Source: Pseudomonas sp. Z8(2022)
GTDB taxonomy: Bacteria; Pseudomonadota; Gammaproteobacteria; Pseudomonadales; Pseudomonadaceae
Direction: 5' to 3'
Length of the DNA stretch: 64,000 bases
Assembly (NCBI RefSeq): GCF_025837155.1
Contig: NZ_CP107549.1
Location: forward strand, 3,782,001 to 3,846,000
In this document: positions 11,238 to 22,372 of the stretch, piece by piece
Layout: each line of letters begins with the position of its first letter
Numbering within the stretch: the stretch's first letter is position 1
Notes under the pieces: model-generated
What the model saw: only the letters and a program-made list of their open reading frames with translations
Told to the model about the DNA's origin: nothing
Database searches by the model: none
Made by a program: the position numbers and the translations under genes

Positions 11238-11283
11238 CTCCTTACGGGTTGTAGCCTGCCAACTAAGGTGGTCAGGCAAGGAG
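11238..11283 (-). promoter_or_regulatory. rpsF leader: S6:S18-binding-type hairpin sequestering the ribosome site
   Basis: In the minus-strand mRNA, CTCCTT (from 11278-11283) pairs with the Shine-Dalgarno AAGGAG (from 11238-11243), and an inner helix pairs GCCTG with CAGGC (11273-11277 and 11254-11258), extended by CCA/TGG with a bulged A. The 3' side carries an asymmetric bulge containing CCCG. A hairpin with a CCG-containing bulge upstream of rpsF is the published architecture for autoregulation by the S6:S18 dimer. The pairing is seen directly; the regulation is inferred. Confidence 0.7.
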
Positions 11284-11353
11284 TGGTTTTTTCTCGTGAT
11301 GAGCTTGCCGGGCGGTAGGCGCAAATAGGCCTGCCGTTACGGCAAGGGGCGAC

Positions 11354-11382
11354 ATTCTAGAGAAGCCCCCTGCCGCACGCAA
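11354..11382 (-). promoter_or_regulatory. sigma70 promoter of the rpsF operon
   Basis: On the minus strand TTGCGT (11377-11382) lies 17 bases before TAGAAT (11354-11359), followed by a GC-rich discriminator. Transcription from here would give a leader of about 110 nt that contains the S6:S18-type hairpin. Confidence 0.65.
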
Positions 11383-11407
11383 GGCGAATTGGCGATTATT
11401 TGAGCAG

Positions 11408-12160
11408 TCAACCCTGGTGCTTGGCCCGACGCTGGCGCACCGCCTCGAACAGGCAGACGCCAGTGGCGACGGAGACGTTGAGACTGCTGACGCTGCCGCC
11501 CATGGGCAGCCTGACCAGGTAATCGCAATGCTCGCGAGTCAGACGGCGCATGCCCTTGCCCTCGGCGCCCATGACCAGCACCGTCGGACCGGTCATGTCG
11601 AGCTGATACAGCTCCTGCTCGACCTCACCTGCAGTGCCGACCACCCAGAGCCCCTTCTTCTGCAGTTTCTCCAGGGTGCGCGCCAGATTGGTCACCGCCA
11701 CCAGCGGGATCACCTCGGCCGCACCACAGGCCACCTTGCGCACGGTGGCATTGAGCGTGGCGGACTTGTCCTTGGGCACGATCACCGCCAGCGCCCCCGC
11801 CGCATCGGCGGTACGCAGGCAGGCACCGAGGTTATGCGGATCGGTCACGCCGTCGAGCACCAGCAGCAGGGGTACACCCTCGCTACGCTCGAGCAGCTCG
11901 TCGAGCATGTTTTCACCCCAGACCTGACTCGGACTGACCTCGGCGACCACACCCTGGTGCACGCCCTCGGCCCAATCGTCCAGCTCCTGGCGCTCCTTGT
12001 GCCCGACCGGCACGCGGTACTGCGCCGCCAGCTCCAGCAGCGGCTGGATACGTGGTGCCTGACGACTCTCGGCCAGCCACAACTGCTTGACCCGCTTGGG
12101 ATGGTGGCGCAGCAGTGCCTCCACGGCGTGAACGCCGTAAACCTTTTCCAACTGACTCAT
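11408..12160 (-). CDS. rlmB: 23S rRNA (guanosine-2'-O-)-methyltransferase RlmB
   Basis: A 250-residue SpoU (TrmH) family methyltransferase that 2'-O-methylates G2251 (E. coli numbering) of 23S rRNA. The N-terminal substrate-binding domain (about 1-80) is followed by the knotted SPOUT domain with conserved motifs LVLDGVTDPHNLGACLRTADAAG, VLVMGAEGKGMRRL and LPMGGSVSSLNVSVATGV. The start overlaps the rnr stop by four bases (ATGA), so rnr-rlmB is a coupled operon, the same arrangement as in other gamma-proteobacteria. Confidence 0.96.
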   Translation of the reverse strand: MSQLEKVYGVHAVEALLRHHPKRVKQLWLAESRQAPRIQPLLELAAQYRVPVGHKERQELDDWAEGVHQGVVAEVSPSQVWGENMLDELLERSEGVPLLLVLDGVTDPHNLGACLRTADAAGALAVIVPKDKSATLNATVRKVACGAAEVIPLVAVTNLARTLEKLQKKGLWVVGTAGEVEQELYQLDMTGPTVLVMGAEGKGMRRLTREHCDYLVRLPMGGSVSSLNVSVATGVCLFEAVRQRRAKHQG

Positions 12161-14640
12161 CGCTTCGCCTTACGCTTGCTCGGCTTGCCACCGCCCGCTT
12201 CGGCCTTGGCCTTTGGCGCAGGCGCGCCCTTGCGGTGACTGGCGGTTTTCTTCGCCGGCGCCTTGCCGCCGCCCTTCTTCGCACTGTCGAGCAAGGCCTT
12301 CTTCACTTCCCGGCTTTTCTGCACATCGGTGTTGCCTATGCCGCCGGCTTTGCCACCACGCCGCGAATCACCCCCCTTGGCCTTGCCCTGACTCAGTTCG
12401 AAGTCGATCTTGCGCTCGTCCAGGTCGACGCGCATGACCTTGACCTCGACGCTGTCGCCAAGGCGGAAGCTGCGGCCACTGCGCTCACCGGACAGGCGAT
12501 GGTGAACCGGGTCGAAGTGGTAGTAGTCGGCCGGCAGCGCGGTTACGTGCACCAGGCCGTCGACGTAGATGTCGCGTAACTCGACGAAGATGCCGAAGCC
12601 GGTCACCGCAGTGATCACGCCCTCGAAAGTTTCACCGACGCGATCCTGCATGAACTCGCACTTGAGCCAGTTGACCACGTCACGGGTCGCCTCGTCGGCA
12701 CGACGCTCGGTCATCGAGCACTGCTCGCCGAGTTTCTCCAGCGCCGCCTCGTCATACGGATAGATACGCGCCCTGGGCATGATCGCCGCTCCAGCACGCT
12801 CCACGTGCTTGGTTTCGCGCTTGGAGCGGATCACGCTGCGAATGGCGCGGTGCACCAGCAGGTCAGGGTAGCGACGGATCGGCGAGGTGAAGTGGGTATA
12901 GGCCTCATAGTTGAGGCCGAAGTGACCGGCGTTTTCGGCGCTGTACACCGCCTGACTCAGCGAACGCAGCATCACGGTCTGGATCAGGTGATAGTCCGGA
13001 CGCTCGCGGATGCTTTCCAGCAGCCGCTGATAGTCTTTGGGCGACGGGCCGTCCTTGGACTTGCCACGCTGCAGCGACAAACCCAGCTCGCCGAGGAAGG
13101 CCTTGAGCTTCTCCAGGCGCTCGGCCGGCGGGCCGTCGTGCACGCGGTACAGCGAGGGAATCTCGTGATCCTGCATGAAGCGTGCAGTGGCCACGTTGGC
13201 GGCCAGCATGCACTCCTCGATCAGCTTGTGCGCGTCGTTGCGCTGGGTCGGACGGATCTCGGCGATCTTGCGATCCTCACCGAAGATGATGCGCGTCTCC
13301 TGCGTTTCGAAGTCGATGGCGCCGCGCTCGTGACGGGCCGCAATCAGCACCTGATACAACGCATAGAGCTGGTTGAGGTGCGGCAGGACTTCCTTGTATT
13401 CGCTGCGCAGGGACTTGCCCTCGCTGCTCTTGGGATCTTCCAGCATCAGGCTGACCTTGTTGTAGGTCAGACGTGCGTGGGAGTGGATCACCGCTTCATA
13501 GAACTTGTAGTCGACCATCTGGCCGCTCTTGGACATGGTCATCTCGCAGACCATCGCCAGGCGATCGACATGCGGGTTGAGCGAGCACAACCCGTTGGAC
13601 AGTTCCTCGGGCAGCATCGGCACGACGCGCTCGGGGAAATACACCGAGTTGCCGCGCTCGACCGCCTCGGCGTCCAGCGCCGAACCAACCTTGACGTAGT
13701 GCGACACATCGGCGATGGCCACGTAGAGCTTCCAGCCACCGGAGAACAGCTTCCAGCGGCTGCTGTTCTTCTCGCAGTAGACGGCGTCGTCGAAGTCGCG
13801 CGCGTCTTCACCATCGATGGTCACAAAAGGCAGGTGGCGCAGGTCGACGCGCTTTTCCTTGTCCTTTTCGTCCACTTCGGGCTTGAGCTTGCGCGCCTCC
13901 TTGATCACGGCCTCGGGCCAGACATGCGGGATGTCGTAGCTGCGCAGCGCCACGTCGATCTCCATGCCCGGGGCCATGTAGTTACCGATCACTTCGATGA
14001 TGTCGCCCTGCGGCTGGAAGCGAGAGGTCGGCCAGTGAGTGATCTTGATCTCGACAAACTGCCCGACGCGCGCACCGGCGGTACGTCCGGGGGTAACCAG
14101 CACTTCCTGCTGGATCTTGGGATTGTCGGCAACCACGAAGCCGATGCCGTTCTCTTCGTAGTAACGGCCGACGATGCTCTCGTGGGCACGGCTGATCACC
14201 TCGACGATGCCGCCTTCGCGACGGCCACGCCGGTCGAGACCGGCCACGCGCACCAGGGCACGGTCACCATCGAACACCAGACGCATCTGCGCCGGACTGA
14301 GAAAAAGGTCATCGCTGCCGTCATCCGGCACGAGGAAGCCGAAACCGTCGCGGTGACCGCTGATGCGCCCGCAGATCAGATCGAGCTTGTCCACCGGCGC
14401 GTAGGTGCCGCGGCGGGTGTAGATGAGCTGACCATCGCGCTCCATGGCACGCAGACGGCGGCGCAGCGCTTCGAGCTGGTCCTCGGTATCGAGACCAAAC
14501 TCTTCGACCAGTTGCTCGCGACTGGCGGGCGAACCCCGCTCGGCCAGATGGGCCAGGATCAGTTCGCGGCTGGGAATGGGGTTGTCGTATTTTTCCGCCT
14601 CGCGGGCGGCCTCGGGATCGAGGGATTGCCAATCGGCCAT
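12157..14640 (-). CDS. rnr: Ribonuclease R
   Basis: An 827-residue RNB-family 3'-to-5' exoribonuclease that degrades structured RNA and takes part in rRNA quality control. It has an N-terminal helix-turn-helix, two cold-shock domains, the RNB catalytic domain (with GEDARDFDDAVY, about residues 275-286, carrying the catalytic Asp cluster), an S1 domain, and a Lys/Gly-rich basic tail typical of RNase R rather than RNase II. The start (MADWQSLDPEAA) has no clear Shine-Dalgarno sequence. It is the first gene of rnr-rlmB. Confidence 0.96.
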   Translation of the reverse strand: MADWQSLDPEAAREAEKYDNPIPSRELILAHLAERGSPASREQLVEEFGLDTEDQLEALRRRLRAMERDGQLIYTRRGTYAPVDKLDLICGRISGHRDGFGFLVPDDGSDDLFLSPAQMRLVFDGDRALVRVAGLDRRGRREGGIVEVISRAHESIVGRYYEENGIGFVVADNPKIQQEVLVTPGRTAGARVGQFVEIKITHWPTSRFQPQGDIIEVIGNYMAPGMEIDVALRSYDIPHVWPEAVIKEARKLKPEVDEKDKEKRVDLRHLPFVTIDGEDARDFDDAVYCEKNSSRWKLFSGGWKLYVAIADVSHYVKVGSALDAEAVERGNSVYFPERVVPMLPEELSNGLCSLNPHVDRLAMVCEMTMSKSGQMVDYKFYEAVIHSHARLTYNKVSLMLEDPKSSEGKSLRSEYKEVLPHLNQLYALYQVLIAARHERGAIDFETQETRIIFGEDRKIAEIRPTQRNDAHKLIEECMLAANVATARFMQDHEIPSLYRVHDGPPAERLEKLKAFLGELGLSLQRGKSKDGPSPKDYQRLLESIRERPDYHLIQTVMLRSLSQAVYSAENAGHFGLNYEAYTHFTSPIRRYPDLLVHRAIRSVIRSKRETKHVERAGAAIMPRARIYPYDEAALEKLGEQCSMTERRADEATRDVVNWLKCEFMQDRVGETFEGVITAVTGFGIFVELRDIYVDGLVHVTALPADYYHFDPVHHRLSGERSGRSFRLGDSVEVKVMRVDLDERKIDFELSQGKAKGGDSRRGGKAGGIGNTDVQKSREVKKALLDSAKKGGGKAPAKKTASHRKGAPAPKAKAEAGGGKPSKRKAKR

Positions 14641-14755
14641 GTAGGAAGGATTACCTATGCTTATGTATAAAGGTGTATGCCATTTGCCTATTGAAGCGCG
14701 AAAACGGCATTTGCGGCAGCTTTTCCGCCGACAATAATTTTTTTGGGGTCAGGGG

Positions 14756-14784
14756 TTTACAAGCCAAATGCCCGCCCGTATAGT
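14756..14784 (+). promoter_or_regulatory. Strong sigma70 promoter for the tRNA-Leu genes
   Basis: TTTACA (14756-14761) lies 17 bases before TATAGT (14779-14784), followed by a GC-rich discriminator (TCGCGCCC) like that of stringently controlled stable-RNA promoters. It lies about 65 bases upstream of the first tRNA-Leu. The remainder of 14641-14847 holds only this promoter and the rnr upstream region. Confidence 0.75.
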
Positions 14785-14847
14785 TCGCGCCCACAGCGTC
14801 GAGCAGACGTTGTAACACGAAGCAGATGAGGAATCATCGGTTTCTGT

Positions 14848-14934
14848 GCCCAGGTGGCGGAATTGGTAGACGCGCTGGTTTCAGGTATCAGTGGTGGCAA
14901 CACCGTGGAAGTTCGAGTCTTCTCCTGGGCACCA
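14848..14934 (+). tRNA. tRNA-Leu (CAG), copy 1
   Basis: An 87-nt class II tRNA including encoded CCA. The acceptor stem GCCCAGG pairs with CCTGGGC, followed by discriminator A and CCA. The anticodon loop TTCAGGT gives anticodon CAG (reads CUG). A long variable arm (TGGTGGCAACACCGT) and T-loop GTTCGAGTC confirm tRNA-Leu. Confidence 0.97.
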
Positions 14935-15017
14935 AATTTCGTGAAGCGGCTTGATAACCCACTTTGCAAATAACGGATGCAACGCTCCGTGTCGGTAACG
15001 ACGAACATTGCTGCAGT

Positions 15018-15104
15018 GCCCAGGTGGCGGAATTGGTAGACGCGCTGGTTTCAGGTATCAGTGGTGGCAACACCGTGGAAGTTCGAGTCTTCTCCTGGGC
15101 ACCA
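15018..15104 (+). tRNA. tRNA-Leu (CAG), copy 2
   Basis: Identical over 87 nt to the copy at 14848, offset by 170 bp, and also followed by AAATTTC. Both copies are probably on one transcript ending at the terminator at 15111. Confidence 0.97.
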
Positions 15105-15110
15105 AATTTC

Positions 15111-15140
15111 AAAAAACCGAGTCAGATGACTCGGTTTTTT
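15111..15140 (+). terminator. Intrinsic terminator after the tRNA-Leu pair
   Basis: CCGAGTCA and TGACTCGG (15117-15124 and 15127-15134) form the stem, flanked by A6 on the left and T6 on the right. It works as a terminator on either strand: for the tRNAs, and for read-through from the chemoreceptor gene on the minus strand. Confidence 0.9.
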
Positions 15141-15212
15141 ATTGCCTGAAGAAAAGTCAGACGCGTCAGCAACCGCTGAGAAGCGAGGCGCACAAGGCGC
15201 CCCGCCCAACGA

Positions 15213-17147
15213 TCAGACCTTGAACTGCCCCAGACTGGCCTTGAGCTGCGCCGCCAGTTCGTCCAGCACCCTCGCATTGCCGGCAATCGCCGCCACCGCA
15301 TCGGCTGCACGCTGCGCTTCGGCATGGATGATCTCCACACGCCCACGCACCGCACCGGCCCCCTCGGCCTGATGGGCCGCAGCCTGAGTCGCCGCGTTGA
15401 TAGCACCGTGCACATCGTCCACGGATTGCTGCACCGACTGCTGCAGGCGCGCGCTGTCACGCAGTACCTGCAGCCCTTCGCTGCCCTGCTCCCCCGCCTG
15501 GGCGATAGCGGCCACTGCTTCCTGCGCGCCACGCTGCAAGGCAGCGATGTGGGTCTGAATATCACCGGTGGACTGCTGGGTCTTGCTCGCCAGCGCCCGC
15601 ACCTCGTCGGCCACGACGGCGAAACCACGACCGCTTTCGCCGGCGCGCGCCGCCTCGATGGCAGCATTGAGTGCAAGCAGGTTGGTCTGTTCGGCAATGG
15701 ACTGAATCACCGTCAGCACCACCTCGATCTGCTCACTCTGCTTGGCCAGACGCTCGATCACTGCCGAGCCGTCCGCCACGCGTGCGACCAGCCCTTCGAT
15801 CAGGGAGGAAAGTCGCTGGGCGATGGCCGCATTCTCATGCGCCGCCTGGCGAATGGTATCGACGCGCTGCAGCGCCTCCTGCATGGACTGGCTCTCCGCC
15901 TGCGCCTCGTCGGCCATTTGCTCCAGCGCCTGCAGACTCCCTGCCACCTCGTCGCGCTGACGCTCAGCGGCCGCTTCGGCTGCCACGCCGCGCTGGCTCA
16001 GGCTACGAATCTGCTCACCGGTACGCAGGGCCACTTCGCCAGACTCACGCACAATGGGCTGCAACTTGGCGATGAAGCGGTTTACCGCATCGGCCATCTC
16101 ACCAACTTCGTCCTGACTGTCGATGCTCACACGCCGGGTCAGATCACCCTCGCCCGCTGCCAGGTCGTTGAGTGCGGCACTGAGCAGGCGCAGACGACTG
16201 AGCACGCGCCAGCCGAGCACCAGCGCCACGACCACCAGTGCCAAGGCACCGACGACCAGCAACCCCAGAGCGATGTTCCAGCGCAGCGAGTCAGCGGCCT
16301 CGAGCACCGATTCGCCACCGTTACGCGCCATCTCCTGGGTGTAACGCTCAGCCGATTGCAAACGCGCCCGCAGCGCCCCGGTCGCCTCCTCGAAGGCACC
16401 CGCCAGACTGCTGTCAACCAGTTCGCCGGCACCATTGACCAATGACGTGAAACGACCATCCAGGGCGGTCAGTTCGCGCTGAACCACATCCAGCGACAGG
16501 CCCATCTGGACCTTGCCAATCGAAGCCCCCATTGGATTGATGTCAGCCTCGACCACATACACTCGCGGGTCCCGCGAAGCGGCATCCACCAGCTTGTCCA
16601 GCGGCGAATCGCCCTGACCAGCGGCTACCAGCTCACGCACCTGCGCATTGCTGCGGTTGAAATTGCGGGTCAGGCGTTTGCCTTCCGCGTCATAGATGAC
16701 GGCGAACAGCACCGCCGGGTCCTGCTGGGCAATTCGGGTCAACGCCGTGAGCCCCGGAATGTCCAGGTCCCAGATTGATTTCGGAGCGACACCAGCCAGC
16801 AACTGCGCCAGGGACTGACCAGACTGCTTGAGATTGCCCTCGAGCACCACGCGCAACTGCGCCTGCTCGTCCTTCAACTGAGTGGAAAGGCCTTCGCCCA
16901 GTCGACTACGCGTGCTGCCCGCCAGCCCCGAGAGCCCCTGGCTCAACTCACGCTCGGCCATACCCAACTCTTCACCCAGGCGGCGGCTTTCACCGCCCAG
17001 GCGCTGAGCCAGGTCTTCGACCATGCCGTCGACCGACGCACGCATCAACCACACTGCCAACCCGACCTGCACCAACATGGCCAAACCGAGCGCAACAAAT
17101 ACCGGGCGCAGCAAACGACTGCGCAACATGGAAACGATGGCGAACAC
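15213..17147 (-). CDS. Methyl-accepting chemotaxis protein
   Basis: A 644-residue transmembrane chemoreceptor. It has an N-terminal membrane segment (about residues 9-33), a periplasmic ligand region of about 250 residues containing a double-Cache-like core (sequence around [25 protein letters not shown]), a second membrane segment (about 290-312), a HAMP domain, and the cytoplasmic signalling domain with the conserved hairpin [19 protein letters not shown]. The ligand is unknown. I chose GTG at 17147, because GAGGA lies nine bases upstream. The in-frame GTG at 17156 abuts that site and is too close. It lies between rnr and purA, as in several non-aeruginosa pseudomonads. Confidence 0.9.
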   Translation of the reverse strand: MFAIVSMLRSRLLRPVFVALGLAMLVQVGLAVWLMRASVDGMVEDLAQRLGGESRRLGEELGMAERELSQGLSGLAGSTRSRLGEGLSTQLKDEQAQLRVVLEGNLKQSGQSLAQLLAGVAPKSIWDLDIPGLTALTRIAQQDPAVLFAVIYDAEGKRLTRNFNRSNAQVRELVAAGQGDSPLDKLVDAASRDPRVYVVEADINPMGASIGKVQMGLSLDVVQRELTALDGRFTSLVNGAGELVDSSLAGAFEEATGALRARLQSAERYTQEMARNGGESVLEAADSLRWNIALGLLVVGALALVVVALVLGWRVLSRLRLLSAALNDLAAGEGDLTRRVSIDSQDEVGEMADAVNRFIAKLQPIVRESGEVALRTGEQIRSLSQRGVAAEAAAERQRDEVAGSLQALEQMADEAQAESQSMQEALQRVDTIRQAAHENAAIAQRLSSLIEGLVARVADGSAVIERLAKQSEQIEVVLTVIQSIAEQTNLLALNAAIEAARAGESGRGFAVVADEVRALASKTQQSTGDIQTHIAALQRGAQEAVAAIAQAGEQGSEGLQVLRDSARLQQSVQQSVDDVHGAINAATQAAAHQAEGAGAVRGRVEIIHAEAQRAADAVAAIAGNARVLDELAAQLKASLGQFKV

Positions 17148-17322
17148 TGGGGACACTCCTCAACGACCGTACTGACTATAACGGCGACTTCCGGGATTTA
17201 TTGAGTCCAAGCAAGGTGCGTGCCTATCAATACTGAAAAAACAGCGCCAAACCACGCACTCCCCGGCACGATGACGACAGATCAGAGCAGCATCGCCTCC
17301 CTCTGCAAAGGGCGCAGGCCAT

Positions 17323-17348
17323 AAAAAAGCCGCCCGAAGGCGGCTTTT
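17323..17348 (-). terminator. Intrinsic terminator after purA
   Basis: GCCGCC and GGCGGC close a four-base loop (UUCG on the minus strand), followed on the minus strand by T6. It ends the purA transcript. Confidence 0.9.
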
Positions 17349-17366
17349 CAAATCAACAAACGGCCA

Positions 17367-19908
<2,542 letters not shown>

Positions 19909-19945
19909 TTCGCCATTCCCCTCTCGATCCGGGCGGCACAAGCCT

Positions 19946-20131
19946 TCAGTGAAGCAGATATAGAAGAGCAGTACCCAGCAGCATGCTGGCCAGCCCCATA
20001 AGACGCAGTCGGCGGTCGGGCAGACGCGCAGCCTGCAATACCGCCCCGCGCCAATGACGCGGATAGAGGAAGGGCAGGATGCCTTCCAGCACCAGTACCA
20101 GACACAGTGCGACGCCGAGTTCCTGCCACAT
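19946..20131 (-). CDS. DUF2065 small membrane protein
   Basis: A 61-residue protein with two hydrophobic helices (about residues 2-20 and 44-61) separated by a basic loop ([24 protein letters not shown]). It is typical of the DUF2065 (YjeT) family encoded beside hflC and purA in proteobacteria. The ATG at 20131 gives [12 protein letters not shown], the usual family start; an in-frame GTG three codons upstream is possible. The function is unknown. Confidence 0.85.
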   Translation of the reverse strand: MWQELGVALCLVLVLEGILPFLYPRHWRGAVLQAARLPDRRLRLMGLASMLLGTALLYLLH

Positions 20132-20144
20132 GATTCCCACAGAC

Positions 20145-20170
20145 GCAAAAAAGCCGGGATTTTCCCGGCT
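20145..20170 (-). terminator. Intrinsic terminator after hflC
   Basis: AGCCGGGA (20152-20159) pairs with TCCCGGCT (20163-20170). On the minus strand the stem is followed by T6. It separates the hflKC transcript from DUF2065-hisZ-purA, so those genes probably have their own promoter or depend on read-through. Confidence 0.85.
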
Positions 20171-20236
20171 GCCGCATCATACCACGTTTTCCCCTGAGGT
20201 CACCCCGGCGACGCATCGCGCCGCCAGGGTTGCCGA

Positions 20237-21106
20237 TCAACGCTTGGACTTTTCCAGGTAACGGAAGAAATCGCTACTTGGATCCAGCACCAGGACGTCA
20301 CGCTTGTCAGCGAAGCTTTCGCGGTACGCCTGCAGGCTACGGTAGAAGGAGTAGAACTCCTGATCCTGACCGAAGGCACGGGCGTAGATGGCAGCAGCCT
20401 GGGCATCACCATCACCGCGCAGCTCTTCCGCTTCACGGTAGGCTTCAGCCAGCAGCACACGACGCTGACGATCGGCATCGGCGCGAATACCTTCGGCCAG
20501 CTCACGACCCTTGGCGCGGTGCTCGCGGGCCTCACGCTCACGCTCGGTGCTCATCCGCTCGAACACGCTGCGGTTGACCTCACGCGGCAGGTCGATGGCC
20601 TTGACCCGCACATCGACCACTTCGATACCCAGCTCACGCTCGGCAGCACGATTGAGGGTTGAGGTAACGTCAGCCATCAGCGCATCGCGTTCACCGGAAA
20701 CCGACTCGTGCAGGGTGCGCTTACCGAACTGGTCACGCAGCGAAGCTTCCAGGCGACGCGCCAGACGCTCGTCGGCGACCTGCTTCATGCCGGACGTGGC
20801 CTGATAGAAACGCTCGGCATCCTTCACCCGCCATTTGGCGTAGGCGTCCACCATCAGTGCCTTCTTCTCCAGGGTCAGGAAGCGCGAAGAAGTGGAATCC
20901 AGCGTCAGCAGACGGCCATCGAAGATGCGCACCTGGTTGACGTAAGGAATCTTCACGTGCAGACCAGGCTGCACGTCCGGATTGACCACACGACCGAACT
21001 GCAGCAGAACCGCACGTTCGGTTTGCGCCACGATGTAGAAGCTATTCCATGCCACCAGGGCCAGAACCACGGCCACGATCAGGCCGATCAGGGACTTGTT
21101 GCTCAT
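20237..21106 (-). CDS. hflC: HflC, FtsH protease modulator (SPFH/band 7)
   Basis: A 289-residue SPFH (band 7) protein. A single N-terminal membrane anchor (about residues 7-26) is followed by the periplasmic SPFH domain (QTERAVLLQFGRVVNPDVQPGLHVKIP) and a long helical region. With HflK it forms the large cage around FtsH that limits access to membrane substrates. The ATG at 21106 overlaps the hflK stop by one base (TGATG), so translation is coupled. A strong intrinsic terminator follows. Confidence 0.96.
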   Translation of the reverse strand: MSNKSLIGLIVAVVLALVAWNSFYIVAQTERAVLLQFGRVVNPDVQPGLHVKIPYVNQVRIFDGRLLTLDSTSSRFLTLEKKALMVDAYAKWRVKDAERFYQATSGMKQVADERLARRLEASLRDQFGKRTLHESVSGERDALMADVTSTLNRAAERELGIEVVDVRVKAIDLPREVNRSVFERMSTEREREAREHRAKGRELAEGIRADADRQRRVLLAEAYREAEELRGDGDAQAAAIYARAFGQDQEFYSFYRSLQAYRESFADKRDVLVLDPSSDFFRYLEKSKR

Positions 21107-22275
21107 CAACGGCCCTCCCGGGTACGCAGGTTACGCTGCGACAGATCGCTGCTCAGCGGCACCGCCGGATCACGCGTCGTCGAAGTGCTACTGTTGGCGG
21201 AACTGGATGAAGAGGAACCACCACGGCTGTCGATCATCTTGTCCAGCGGCAGATAGAGCAGGTTGTTCTGCCCCTTGTCGCCAGTGACCAGAACCTTGCT
21301 GGTGTTGCTCATCAGTTCCTGCATGGTGTCCAGATACAGACGTTCACGGGTCACCTCCGGCGCCTTGCGATACTCGGCTACCAGCTTGGTGAAGCGGTCC
21401 GCCTCACCCTGGGCGCGGGCGATGACTTCATCGCGATAACCGTTGGCTTCTTCCAGCAGACGCTGGGCCTGACCACGCGCTTCCGGAATCACGCCATTGG
21501 CGTAGGACTCGGCCTGGTTCTTCTCGCGCTGCTCGTCTTCACGGGCACGGATCACGTCATCGAAGGCTTCCTGAACTTCACGCGGCGCCGCAGCGCTCTG
21601 GATGTTCACCTGGGTGATGGTGATACCGGTACGGTAGTTGTCGAGGAAACGCTGCAGACGCTCACGCACTTCGCTGGCCATCAGCTCACGACCTTCGGTC
21701 AGCACCTGGTCCATCTCGGTGGAGCCGACGACATGACGCACGGCGCTGTCGGTGGCGTGCTGTAGGCTGACTTCCGGCTGGTCGACGTTGAGCACGAAGT
21801 CCTGCAGGTTGCTGATGCGGTACTGCACGGTCAGCGGGACTTCGATAATGTTCTCGTCTTCGGTCAGCATGGCGCCCTGCTTGCTGTAGGCACGCTCACG
21901 CGTCACGTTTTCCTGGAACTTACGATCGATCGGCGGGAAGTAGATGTTCAGACCCGGACCGACGGTCTCGTGATATTTGCCGAAGCGCAGCACCACGGCC
22001 TGCTCCTGTTCATCCACCACGTAGATCGCGCTGTACAGCCAGACCACCGCCAACAGGCCGAGGCCTACGAACAGCAGACCGAAGCCACCGCCACCACCGC
22101 TGCGTCCGGAATCGTCATCACCACGCTTCTTGCCGCCACCGAAAAGCCCGTTCAGGCTTTCTTGCAGCTTGCGGAACGCTTCGTCGAGATCCGGCGGGCC
22201 CTGGCGTCCACCGCCTTTGCGGCCGCCCCAAGGGTCTTGATTGTTCGAGTTTCCACCCGGCTCATTCCAAGCCAT
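21106..22275 (-). CDS. hflK: HflK, FtsH protease modulator (SPFH/band 7)
   Basis: A 389-residue partner of HflC. It has a Gly/Lys-rich cytoplasmic N-terminus (about 1-70), one membrane segment (about 72-92), the SPFH domain (VVLRFGKYHETVGPGLNIYFPP) and a Ser-rich C-terminal tail. The ATG at 22275 (MAWNEPGGNSNNQDPWGG) is the canonical start. About 100 bases separate it from hflX upstream; that gap contains a GGCGCGCC hairpin but no clear terminator, so co-transcription with hfq-hflX is possible. Confidence 0.96.
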   Translation of the reverse strand: MAWNEPGGNSNNQDPWGGRKGGGRQGPPDLDEAFRKLQESLNGLFGGGKKRGDDDSGRSGGGGGFGLLFVGLGLLAVVWLYSAIYVVDEQEQAVVLRFGKYHETVGPGLNIYFPPIDRKFQENVTRERAYSKQGAMLTEDENIIEVPLTVQYRISNLQDFVLNVDQPEVSLQHATDSAVRHVVGSTEMDQVLTEGRELMASEVRERLQRFLDNYRTGITITQVNIQSAAAPREVQEAFDDVIRAREDEQREKNQAESYANGVIPEARGQAQRLLEEANGYRDEVIARAQGEADRFTKLVAEYRKAPEVTRERLYLDTMQELMSNTSKVLVTGDKGQNNLLYLPLDKMIDSRGGSSSSSSANSSTSTTRDPAVPLSSDLSQRNLRTREGR

Positions 22276-22372
22276 AGCGTTCTCCGTACTGATAAAGCAA
22301 AGGCGCGCCCACGGCGCGCCGGCCAATGCTACCCAAAGCCCCATGGTGACAGCAAAGCCACCGCTGCGGGCT

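Noticed and set aside
14935..15017. Possible integrated element at the tRNA-Leu repeat
   Set aside because: The 83-bp spacer holds no integrase or att duplication beyond the tRNA copy itself.
14757..15223. Small open frames across the tRNA-Leu genes
   Set aside because: They are translations of the tRNA sequences themselves; the tRNA structures are clear.
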